Below are positions 9,576 through 17,556 of a DNA stretch of 64,000 bases, piece by piece. Location: positions 1 to 64,000 of the forward strand of contig JAIBCM010000007.1 of NCBI GenBank assembly GCA_019694135.1, read 5' to 3'. The notes below the pieces were generated by a model. That model saw nothing but the letters and a program-made list of their open reading frames with translations. It made no database searches and was not told the DNA's origin. Every line of letters begins with the position of its first letter. Position 1 is the stretch's first letter. The position numbers and the translations under genes were made by a program. Origin of the DNA: Verrucomicrobiia bacterium (GTDB taxonomy: Bacteria > Verrucomicrobiota > Verrucomicrobiia > JADLBR01 > JAIBCM01).

Positions 9576-10963
9576 GATTTTTCCTCCTTAGCGGCTAGCA
9601 ATTCCCGCATTTCAAACATGGAAATGATGGGGAAAAAACGAATAAACAAAAAAATTAAAGCGATAAATAAACCGATCGAGCCAAACAAAAGCGCCCAATC
9701 ATTAACACTTGGAAAATACATTCCCCAAGAAGAAGGCAAAAAATCGCGGTGAAGACTCACAATCACAATTACAAACCGCTCCAACCACATTCCAAAATTC
9801 ACCGACAATGCCACCAAAAATAAGGAAAGCAAATGCGTGCGAACTCGTCGCACCCAAAGAAATTGTGGAATTGCAATGTTAAATAAAATCAACATCCAAT
9901 AAAAAATTCCGTAAGGTCCCAAAGAACGGTTCACAATCAAATATTGCTCAAAAATTTCTCCGCTATACCAAGCAAAGAAAGTCTCCATAAGATAGCCGTA
10001 AGCCACAATTAGACCTGTAGCCAACATCACATTACCCATATTGTTTAGGTGACGCAGCGTGATGAAATTTTCGAGATGATAAATTTTACGAACCGGAATG
10101 ATAATCGTAAGCACCATCGAAAAGCCGGAATAAATCGCGCCCGCCACAAAATAAGGCGGAAAAATCGTGGTGTGCCAACCTGGTAAAATAGAAACCGAAA
10201 AATCAAAACTTACCACGCTATGCACCGAAACCACCAAAGGCGTCGAAAGACCCGCTAAAAGCAAATAAGCCGTTTGATATCGCTTCCAATGAATAGCAGA
10301 ACCTCGCCATCCCCAAGCTAAAACGCCATAGAGTTTTTGTTTCCAGGATTTCAATGCCCGATCGCGAAGCGTGGCAAAATCCGGAATTAATCCGGTATAC
10401 CAAAATAAAAGAGAAACAGTAAAATAAGTGCCCACCGCAAAAACGTCCCAAACTAAAGGACTACGAAATTGAGGCCACAACCCCATCGTGTCGGGATAAG
10501 GCAACAACCAATAAAACAGCCAAGGACGCCCCAAATGCAACAAAGGAAACATGCCCGCACAAGCCACTGCAAACAATGTCATCGCTTCTGCCAACCGATT
10601 GATCGAATTTCTCCATTTTTGAAACATCAAAAGTAAAATAGCTGAAATCAACGTGCCCGCATGACCAATTCCAATCCACCACACAAAATTAACAATCGCA
10701 AAACCCCAGGCGACCGGAATGTTAACTCCCCACACTCCCACTCCCCAATAAAAAAGATAAGCCACACCCAGAAACAAAATCATTACCAAAGCAAAAGCCA
10801 CTCCGAATCCTAAAAGCCAACCCTTACCATGCTGTTCTGGAAAAGTGAGTGATTCAATTTTTTGCGTGATTGATTCATAACTCTCCTGTCCACCAACTAA
10901 AAGAGTCGGGTAGCCTAGCGCAGAAACTTCACTATCAGTCTGAGAATTAATTCCCTGATTCAT
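9572..10963 (-). CDS. actC: Alternative complex III subunit ActC (NrfD-like quinol-binding subunit)
   Basis: A 463-residue NrfD/PsrC-family membrane protein with about ten helices, containing the conserved FVWWIGIGHAGTLISAILLL segment near residue 90. ActC is the main quinol-oxidising membrane subunit, docked under the iron-sulfur protein ActB. The start overlaps the end of actB by 17 bases and the stop overlaps actD by 4, as expected for stoichiometric expression. Confidence 0.95.
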   Translation of the reverse strand: MNQGINSQTDSEVSALGYPTLLVGGQESYESITQKIESLTFPEQHGKGWLLGFGVAFALVMILFLGVAYLFYWGVGVWGVNIPVAWGFAIVNFVWWIGIGHAGTLISAILLLMFQKWRNSINRLAEAMTLFAVACAGMFPLLHLGRPWLFYWLLPYPDTMGLWPQFRSPLVWDVFAVGTYFTVSLLFWYTGLIPDFATLRDRALKSWKQKLYGVLAWGWRGSAIHWKRYQTAYLLLAGLSTPLVVSVHSVVSFDFSVSILPGWHTTIFPPYFVAGAIYSGFSMVLTIIIPVRKIYHLENFITLRHLNNMGNVMLATGLIVAYGYLMETFFAWYSGEIFEQYLIVNRSLGPYGIFYWMLILFNIAIPQFLWVRRVRTHLLSLFLVALSVNFGMWLERFVIVIVSLHRDFLPSSWGMYFPSVNDWALLFGSIGLFIALIFLFIRFFPIISMFEMRELLAAKEEKS

Positions 10964-13856
10964 AACGTGGCTCCGTTTGAAGTAAAAGTGGATTAGGATT
11001 TTTTAATTGCGCGAGATAGGTCGTTCTAGGTCGGGTATTAAGCTCTTCTAACATCCCATAGTTCAACGAATGCTTTTTGAGTTTAGAAACAAGCGCCTCG
11101 GAATCATTGCCATTACCAAAAACAATAGCCTCCGCAGGACAAACCTGTGCACAAGCGGGAACAATTTCTCCATCTCGAATAGGGCGATATTCTTTTTTGG
11201 CTGCGATTCGCGCTTGATTAATCCGCTGCACACAATAAGTGCATTTTTCCATCACCCCTCGCCATCGCACCGTAACATCAGGATTTTGCATGAGCCTCAA
11301 ACTTGGCTCGCGAATATCAGCGTAATGAAAAAAATTAAAACGACGCACTTTATAAGGACAATTATTCGAACAATAACGTGTACCGACACAACGATTATAA
11401 ATTTGTTCATTGAGACCTTCTGCATTATGCAGCGTAGCTTCCACAGGGCACACCACTTCGCAAGGCGCATGCTCACAATGCATGCAAGGCACCGGTTGAT
11501 GTTCTGCTTTGGGATTTTTTAACTCACCGCGATAATAAGAATCCACTCGAATCCAATGCATCTCTCGACCGGCGATAACTTGCCCTTTGCCAACCACGGG
11601 AATATTATTCTCCGCCTGGCATGCAATCACACACGCATTGCAACCAATGCAAGTGGTTAAATTAATTACCATGCCCCAAGCATACTCTTCCGATCGAGAA
11701 GTTTTAAAGTGATAGAGCGTCGTATCGGGCGAAGGAGTCTCAGAGAGTTCTTGAGCAAAATTCGGATTGCCCATGAAATAAGCCAGCGTGCCCGCGCGCA
11801 AAAGATTTCGCCCTTCCATCCGATGATGCGATTGAGTCACAGCCAGAGGATATTGCTTTTGAGTTTTATTTAGGATTAAACCTGTTTCCGTCCAAAGCGC
11901 ATGCGAAGTTCGTAAAGTATAAGCATTCCACCCCACTTGATTTCCCACGCGTCCCGCTCGCGATCTTCCTGATCCAAGATAAAAAGTCGCCGCATAATCA
12001 GCCTGTCCCGGCATAATAAAAATAGCGGCCCTCAAGTTGCGATCGTTCAACTTCAACTCAACTACATCTTCATTTTGCAAATTAAGTTTCTTCGCCAAAT
12101 GCGAGCTAATAAGCAACGGATTATCCCAAGTCACTTTAGTAAAGGGTTTAGGAATTTCTTGCAGCCAGGCATTATTGGCAAATCGACCATCCCAAAGCAT
12201 GGGATCGGGACGAAAATTAATTTCTATATTTTTCTCAGAAAGTGGAAGGGAAGAAGATATCGGAGCTGTCGGCTCAAATTGGATCGGAAAATTTTTAGAG
12301 ACTAAACGCGTTCCTTCAATTATTCCATCATGCAAAGCGCGTCGCCACCCTTTTTCAAAATTTGGCCAGATATTTTTTTTCTTCCAAAAACTTCGAACTA
12401 ATTCGTAAGAATCCGTGATTTCCGATTGACTCACATAAGCCACCAAACTGTGCGCAGATTTTCCTTGATAAAGCGGCAAAATCAAAGGTTGGATAAGTGA
12501 AACCGTGCCATCATAAGCGCGCGCATCACCCCAGCTTTCTAAAAAATGCGTGGCTGGAATATGCCACTGACATCGCGCGGAAGTTTCATTGTAATAGGCG
12601 CTTAAATGAATCGTGTTTTCGACTGTTAGCAAGGCACTTGCAAAATCATAATCCGCAGGCGCGTTAAAGGCAGGATTTCCTTCTAAAATAATTAATGTGT
12701 CGACTTTCCTTGAATGAATCTCGGCAACGACTTCACCCAGCGATTCGATGTCTTCACTTTTATGAATCGGCGACGCATAAAAAATCGTGCGATTTAAATT
12801 TCCTAAATATTCATTAATCCAATGCACATAGGCGTGCGTTTGTGGCGATTGAAAACAACTTGCGACAACAATTGATTCTCCTCGATGATCTAAAAGTTCT
12901 TTTGCCAAAGTTTTTAACCACACTTCAATCGTGGGATCCGCCAAAAATTCGTTTCCAAAAAGCGGCCTTCCTCGCAATGCCAAAATCAAGGCATAAGTAA
13001 AATGCTCCATCCGGGTTGAAGGCAAAGGCAAACGATGATCCGCCATAGCACCGGTTAATGTGAAAGAACTCTCCACGGCATAGAGCCGACTCATTTCCAC
13101 TTTTTTTTGAGATGCAACATTTCGCTGACGAGAAAATAAACGTGTATTCCGCAATCTAGCAGGATGATAAAAAAGAAAATCAGCGTCCAAAGAAACAATC
13201 ACTTTAGCTCGATCCCATTCATAATGAGTTTCTGCAGGTTGCCCTAATGCAAGCTTCGCTCCTTCATAAACTGCATCACGATTTACCGGATCGTATTGAC
13301 ACCATCGAGCTCGAGGATATTGGGTCAATAAATTTTCTAATTGATCGACCAAAGTAGGCGAAGAAATTGTCTCGGTTAAAATTCTTAGCCCCGCGCCTTG
13401 AGTGGTTTTTTGTTTTTCTAAAATAGGAACTAATTCAGAAAGAAACCTGTCCCAATTACTGATTCGCCCCGTTCGCATCACATTTTGAGAGCGATCTGGG
13501 TCATAAAATTCTAAAATAGCCGCTTGCTCGAAAACACTCGTGCTACCCAAGCTAAAAGGATGTTGCGGATTGCCCTCAATTTTTGTGGGACGCCCTTCAT
13601 GGCTTTCTGCCAAAATGCCTGTGGCAAAACCATTCAACACCATTGCGGTTGCAAAATAAAGAGGTTGTCCCGGAATTAAATTTTCCGGTTGTTTCACGTA
13701 AGGCAAAATTTGTTCTATGGGTTGTCGCGTGCACCCGTTCAATCCCGCCAATGCGATTGAAGCACTCATGATCGTCAAAAAATGACGACGTTCCATAAGA
13801 CTCATCGGTTCCGAAAAATGAACCCGCTCTTTTTTTAACGATGACATAGGATGCAA
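10947..13856 (-). CDS. actB: Alternative complex III subunit ActB (molybdopterin-oxidoreductase-like iron-sulfur protein)
   Basis: A 969-residue protein that fuses a molybdopterin-oxidoreductase-like domain (about 60-690), which in this family has lost its cofactor, to a ferredoxin-like domain. Four cysteine groups in the latter (CIGCNACVIAC, CMHCEHAPCEVVC, CVGTRYCSNNC and CTYC with CAQVC) match the three [4Fe-4S] and one [3Fe-4S] clusters of ActB. The N-terminus has an ERRHFL twin-arginine motif followed by a hydrophobic stretch ending near a Cys, so Tat export is likely. The start is uncertain, since an ATG at codon 4 is equally possible. It overlaps actA by 22 bases. Confidence 0.96.
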   Translation of the reverse strand: MHPMSSLKKERVHFSEPMSLMERRHFLTIMSASIALAGLNGCTRQPIEQILPYVKQPENLIPGQPLYFATAMVLNGFATGILAESHEGRPTKIEGNPQHPFSLGSTSVFEQAAILEFYDPDRSQNVMRTGRISNWDRFLSELVPILEKQKTTQGAGLRILTETISSPTLVDQLENLLTQYPRARWCQYDPVNRDAVYEGAKLALGQPAETHYEWDRAKVIVSLDADFLFYHPARLRNTRLFSRQRNVASQKKVEMSRLYAVESSFTLTGAMADHRLPLPSTRMEHFTYALILALRGRPLFGNEFLADPTIEVWLKTLAKELLDHRGESIVVASCFQSPQTHAYVHWINEYLGNLNRTIFYASPIHKSEDIESLGEVVAEIHSRKVDTLIILEGNPAFNAPADYDFASALLTVENTIHLSAYYNETSARCQWHIPATHFLESWGDARAYDGTVSLIQPLILPLYQGKSAHSLVAYVSQSEITDSYELVRSFWKKKNIWPNFEKGWRRALHDGIIEGTRLVSKNFPIQFEPTAPISSSLPLSEKNIEINFRPDPMLWDGRFANNAWLQEIPKPFTKVTWDNPLLISSHLAKKLNLQNEDVVELKLNDRNLRAAIFIMPGQADYAATFYLGSGRSRAGRVGNQVGWNAYTLRTSHALWTETGLILNKTQKQYPLAVTQSHHRMEGRNLLRAGTLAYFMGNPNFAQELSETPSPDTTLYHFKTSRSEEYAWGMVINLTTCIGCNACVIACQAENNIPVVGKGQVIAGREMHWIRVDSYYRGELKNPKAEHQPVPCMHCEHAPCEVVCPVEATLHNAEGLNEQIYNRCVGTRYCSNNCPYKVRRFNFFHYADIREPSLRLMQNPDVTVRWRGVMEKCTYCVQRINQARIAAKKEYRPIRDGEIVPACAQVCPAEAIVFGNGNDSEALVSKLKKHSLNYGMLEELNTRPRTTYLAQLKNPNPLLLQTEPRYESGN

Positions 13857-14491
13857 TCCGTTAATTGATTCACGTTGATATGGTAAGACTTCACCAAATT
13901 TTTAGCTTCAGCGGTCGATAAGGATTGGGAATTCCAATCAAAATTAAAAATTTCTTCTCGTGGACGAATTTGTTTTTGAGGCGATCGATGACAATCCAAA
14001 CACCATTTCATATAAAGATTATTTTGTTGAGAAATCAGCGGCATCCGATCCACACGGCCGTGACAATTGACGCAACTAACGCCTTTCTGCACATGAATGC
14101 TGTGATTAAAATAAACAAAGTCGGGAAGATCATGGACACGGTTCCATGCAATAGGTTTTCCTGTTTGAAAACTCGCGCGCACCGGTTCTAAAATCGGAGC
14201 ATCACTCCAAACTTGTGAGTGACACGTCATACAAGTCTCTGTGGATGGCATTCCAGCGAAAGCCACTTTTTCTACGGTTGTATGACAATAACGACAGTCA
14301 ATTCCTAGCCCGCTAACATGATGCTCATGACTAAAAGGGACCGGTTGTTCGAGCACGACATTAACGCGCGTCCAATAAGGCGAACGATAATTAACATACC
14401 AAATCCATATTAAAAAAGAAAGAAACGCAACTCCTCCAATCAGGCTCACTTTCGCGATCACGTTCGTGTAAGGCAAAAAAATTTGCGCCAT
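13835..14491 (-). CDS. actA: Alternative complex III subunit ActA (pentaheme cytochrome c)
   Basis: A 218-residue cytochrome with one N-terminal membrane anchor (about 13-33) and exactly five CXXCH heme motifs at 66-70, 87-91, 140-144, 164-168 and 213-217. This matches the pentaheme ActA subunit. It accepts electrons from ActB and relays them to ActE. It is the first gene of the operon, with an AAGGA ribosome site 4-5 bases before the ATG. Heme attachment would depend on the CcsA/CcsB system encoded at 46.4-49.5 kb. Confidence 0.96.
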   Translation of the reverse strand: MAQIFLPYTNVIAKVSLIGGVAFLSFLIWIWYVNYRSPYWTRVNVVLEQPVPFSHEHHVSGLGIDCRYCHTTVEKVAFAGMPSTETCMTCHSQVWSDAPILEPVRASFQTGKPIAWNRVHDLPDFVYFNHSIHVQKGVSCVNCHGRVDRMPLISQQNNLYMKWCLDCHRSPQKQIRPREEIFNFDWNSQSLSTAEAKNLVKSYHINVNQLTDCILCHR

Positions 14492-14551
14492 AATTCCTTT
14501 TGTTAATTTTGAAAAACCGTTTGGAACAACGAAAAACGAAAGACTACCTTT

Positions 14552-14578
14552 TACTTACTTAAATTTGAACAATGTCAA
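14552..14578 (-). promoter_or_regulatory. Putative promoter of the actA-to-GH15 operon
   Basis: On the minus strand a perfect TTGACA (14573-14578) lies 15 bases before TAAGTA (14552-14557). The -35 is ideal, but the spacer is short and the -10 is imperfect, so the exact hexamers are uncertain. It sits about 60 bases upstream of actA in the intergenic region shared with the divergent TPP-enzyme gene. Confidence 0.4.
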
Positions 14579-14680
14579 GCGAACCTCATAAAATGAGTTC
14601 ATTTGCACAAAATGCGGTTTGAATTAAAATACAATCAGACTTTGCGGCGTTCTCACAAAAAATTATACAAAGGAATTCTT

Positions 14681-16435
14681 ATGACCATGACAGCAGCAGA
14701 TGTCTTAATCGAAACGCTTATTGAATGGGATGTGGATGTTATCTTTGGACTGCCAGGTGATGGAATTAATGGCATTATGGAATCGCTACGAAAGCAACAA
14801 GATCGCATTCGCTTTATTCAAGTGCGACATGAAGAAGCAGCCGCCTTTATGGCGTGCGGTTACGCAAAATACACGGGAAAACTTGGCGTTTGTTTAGCAA
14901 CATCAGGCCCAGGGGGCATTCATCTGCTCAATGGTTTATATGATGCCAAACTTGATGGACAACCTGTACTCGCTATTACTGGACATCATTACCATGATTT
15001 GATCGATACCCATGCGCAACAAGATGTGGATCTCGATCGAGTCTATATGGATGTTTCGGTTTATAACACACGCATCATGGGACCAGAACATGTTGAAAAT
15101 GTTGCTCATCTTGCTTGTCGCACCGCATTAGGCCGCCGCGGTGTGGCTCATCTTAATTTTCCTGTGGATATTCAATCATCGCCATTAAAAAAATCAGAAC
15201 GTTCAAAACGAAATATCCCTAAACATAACACAAACGTATTCGCTAGCCGCATGGGATTGCCTACTGAAGAGGATTTACAATCGGCAGCGGAAATCTTGAA
15301 TGATTCCAAAAAAATTGCCATTTTAGCAGGTCGCGGCGCTTTAAAAGCAACGCAAGAACTTATCACCTTAGCGGAAAAATTAGGCGCACCCATTATCAAA
15401 GCGCTCCTCGGCAAAGCCTGTGTTCCCGATGACAGCCCTTACACAACCGGCGGCATTGGATTATTGGGAACCAAACCGTCGCAAGAAGCAATAGAAGAAT
15501 GCGATTGTCTTTTAATGGTGGGCACTTCCTTTCCTTATTTGGAATTCTTACCCAAACCCGGAAGCGCTAGAGGAATCCAAATCGATATTAATCCGACCCG
15601 AATCGGTTTGCGCTATCCTGTCGAAGTAGGATTAGTGGGCGATGCGCGAATGACACTAAAGCAGCTCTTGCCAAAACTCGGCAATAGTCGAAGTAAAAAA
15701 TTTTTAGAAAAAGCTCAGGACGGCATGCAAAAATGGTGGGAAATGATGGAAGAACAAGGCACACGCATGGATCGACCAATGAAACCACAAGTAGTCGCCT
15801 GGGAATTAAGTAAGCGGCTTAATAACAATGCCATTATTTCTTCGGACAGTGGGACAATTGCAACTTGGTTCGCACGTCAAATCAAAGTCAAACAAGGTCA
15901 AATGCACTCACTCTCTGGCACTTTGGCGACGATGGCCAACGGTTTGCCTTACACCATCGCAGCGCAAATTGCTTATCCCGATCGACAGTGTATTGCGTTC
16001 GTGGGCGATGGCGGTTTTTCCATGCTCATGGCAGAATTAACTACGGCAGTAAAATATCAGCTCCCCATTAGAGTAGTCATTATCAAAAACAACACTTTAG
16101 GCCAAATCAAATGGGAACAAATGGTGTTTTTAGGCAATCCGGAATATGGGTGCGAACTTCATCCCATTGATTTTGCAATGTATGCCCGAGCCTGTGGTGC
16201 AACTGGTTTTACTATCGAAGATCCGAAACAATGTGGAACGATTCTTGATCAAGCTTTAGCCACGCCTGGACCTGCAGTGATCGAAGCCGTAGTCGATCCT
16301 TTTGAACCTCCTATGCCCGCGAAGGCCGAACCGAAACAAGCTATTAAATTTGCGGAAGCATTAGCCCGCGGGGAACCTCACCGCATGAAAATAGCGACAA
16401 CCATTTTGGAAGATAAAGTGCGTGAACTGGTTTAA
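14681..16435 (+). CDS. Thiamine-pyrophosphate-dependent enzyme, pyruvate oxidase/dehydrogenase-like
   Basis: A 584-residue member of the acetolactate synthase/pyruvate oxidase superfamily, most like the PoxB/YdaP branch. The N-terminal TPP domain has the LPGDGINGIMESL motif and the catalytic Glu in VRHEEAAAF. A central FAD/ADP-type domain follows (ILAGRGA, GGIGLLGTKPS), and the C-terminal TPP domain carries the GDGGFSM...KNN signature. It would decarboxylate pyruvate or a related 2-oxoacid. The start at 14681 is chosen over an upstream in-frame ATG at 14603 because an AGGA site lies just before it and similarity starts there. It heads a plus-strand run with 5 bases to the next gene. Substrate is not decided by sequence. 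Confidence 0.85.
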   Translation: MTMTAADVLIETLIEWDVDVIFGLPGDGINGIMESLRKQQDRIRFIQVRHEEAAAFMACGYAKYTGKLGVCLATSGPGGIHLLNGLYDAKLDGQPVLAITGHHYHDLIDTHAQQDVDLDRVYMDVSVYNTRIMGPEHVENVAHLACRTALGRRGVAHLNFPVDIQSSPLKKSERSKRNIPKHNTNVFASRMGLPTEEDLQSAAEILNDSKKIAILAGRGALKATQELITLAEKLGAPIIKALLGKACVPDDSPYTTGGIGLLGTKPSQEAIEECDCLLMVGTSFPYLEFLPKPGSARGIQIDINPTRIGLRYPVEVGLVGDARMTLKQLLPKLGNSRSKKFLEKAQDGMQKWWEMMEEQGTRMDRPMKPQVVAWELSKRLNNNAIISSDSGTIATWFARQIKVKQGQMHSLSGTLATMANGLPYTIAAQIAYPDRQCIAFVGDGGFSMLMAELTTAVKYQLPIRVVIIKNNTLGQIKWEQMVFLGNPEYGCELHPIDFAMYARACGATGFTIEDPKQCGTILDQALATPGPAVIEAVVDPFEPPMPAKAEPKQAIKFAEALARGEPHRMKIATTILEDKVRELV

Positions 16436-16440
16436 CAGCC

Positions 16441-17556
16441 ATGACACTTTTACCCAATCTTGTTGTTGCAACTTCCATCGAAAAAGTTGAAGTGGCCGCT
16501 TACCAAATTCCCACGGATTTTCCGGAATCAGATGGAACTTTAAAATGGAACGCCACAACCCTAATTTTAGTTACTATCACAGCAGGCGGGGAAAGGGGTT
16601 TGGGCTATACCTATGGCAATGTTGCTACGGCTAAAGTCATTCAAGACCATCTCATTTCATTGGTGATAGATCAAGATGTGAATGAAATTCCTGCGATTTG
16701 GTGTTCCTTAATTAGGCAAGTCAGAAATGATGGAACGAAAGGCATCAGCGCTATGGCAATATCCGCCATCGACATTGCGCTGTGGGATTTAAAAGCTAAA
16801 TTGTTGAATCTGCCACTTGTTCATCTTTTAGGACAAATTCGAAAAAATATTTCTATTTATGGCAGCGGTGGATTCACTTCCTATTCGCTGAAACAACTCG
16901 AACAACAGCTTTCTTGCTGGATTGCGCAAGGCATCTCTTGCGTTAAAATGAAAGTGGGACGCTATCCGGAAAAGGATAAAGAACGCGTGGCCACGGCGCG
17001 TCATGTGATCGGACCCAAACCGCGATTATTCGTCGATGCCAATAACGCTTATCAGCAAAAAGAGGCATTACATTTTTTGCGCATTTTTTCGAACTATGAT
17101 ATTTCTTGGATGGAACAACCCTTATCGCATGACAACTTTTCTGGAATGCGTTGGTTGCGCGATCAAGTACCTGAAATTGAAATTGCAGAAGGAGAATACG
17201 GCTATGAATTATCATATTTTCGGCAACTTCTCGAATCTCAAGCGGTTGATGTCGTGATGGCCGATGTGACTCGTTGCTTAGGCATTACAGGTTTTTTAAA
17301 AATTAACGCGCTTTGCGAAGCTTATCATTCTCCCCTTTCCTGCCATTGCGCTCCCTCTTTGCACGTGCACTTAGGATGTGCTTTACCCCAGATTCAACAC
17401 ATTGAATATTTTCACGATCACTCTCGCATTGAACATATGTTATTTGATGGAGTGCTCGATCCCGTAGGTGGCACGTTAACCCCCGATCTTTCTCAACCCG
17501 GATTGGGTTTAACATTTAAACATACTGACGCGATTCAATATGCAATTTCATCATGA
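16441..17556 (+). CDS. Enolase-superfamily enzyme, mandelate racemase/muconate lactonizing family
   Basis: A 371-residue enolase-superfamily protein. The capping domain (about 1-130) is followed by a TIM-barrel with the catalytic KxK (Lys169, Lys171), metal ligands Asp199, Glu225 and Glu250, and an Asp275-His302 dyad. The KxK plus Asp-His pair is the mandelate racemase subgroup arrangement, which includes many sugar-acid dehydratases and racemases, so abstraction of a proton alpha to a carboxylate is expected. The substrate cannot be named. It is sandwiched between a TPP-dependent 2-oxoacid enzyme and a D-2-hydroxyacid dehydrogenase-type gene (4-base ATGA overlap), suggesting an acid-oxidation pathway. 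Confidence 0.85.
   Translation: MTLLPNLVVATSIEKVEVAAYQIPTDFPESDGTLKWNATTLILVTITAGGERGLGYTYGNVATAKVIQDHLISLVIDQDVNEIPAIWCSLIRQVRNDGTKGISAMAISAIDIALWDLKAKLLNLPLVHLLGQIRKNISIYGSGGFTSYSLKQLEQQLSCWIAQGISCVKMKVGRYPEKDKERVATARHVIGPKPRLFVDANNAYQQKEALHFLRIFSNYDISWMEQPLSHDNFSGMRWLRDQVPEIEIAEGEYGYELSYFRQLLESQAVDVVMADVTRCLGITGFLKINALCEAYHSPLSCHCAPSLHVHLGCALPQIQHIEYFHDHSRIEHMLFDGVLDPVGGTLTPDLSQPGLGLTFKHTDAIQYAISS

Noticed and set aside
14585-14604. Operator palindrome between actA and the TPP-enzyme gene
   Set aside because: Only a 5-bp stem with a 3-base loop (CTCAT/ATGAG) is exact, too short to call a binding site.
14603-14680. Longer N-terminus for the TPP-dependent enzyme
   Set aside because: An in-frame ATG at 14603 would add 26 basic residues with no family similarity, while the ATG at 14681 has a ribosome site and starts exactly where the superfamily begins.
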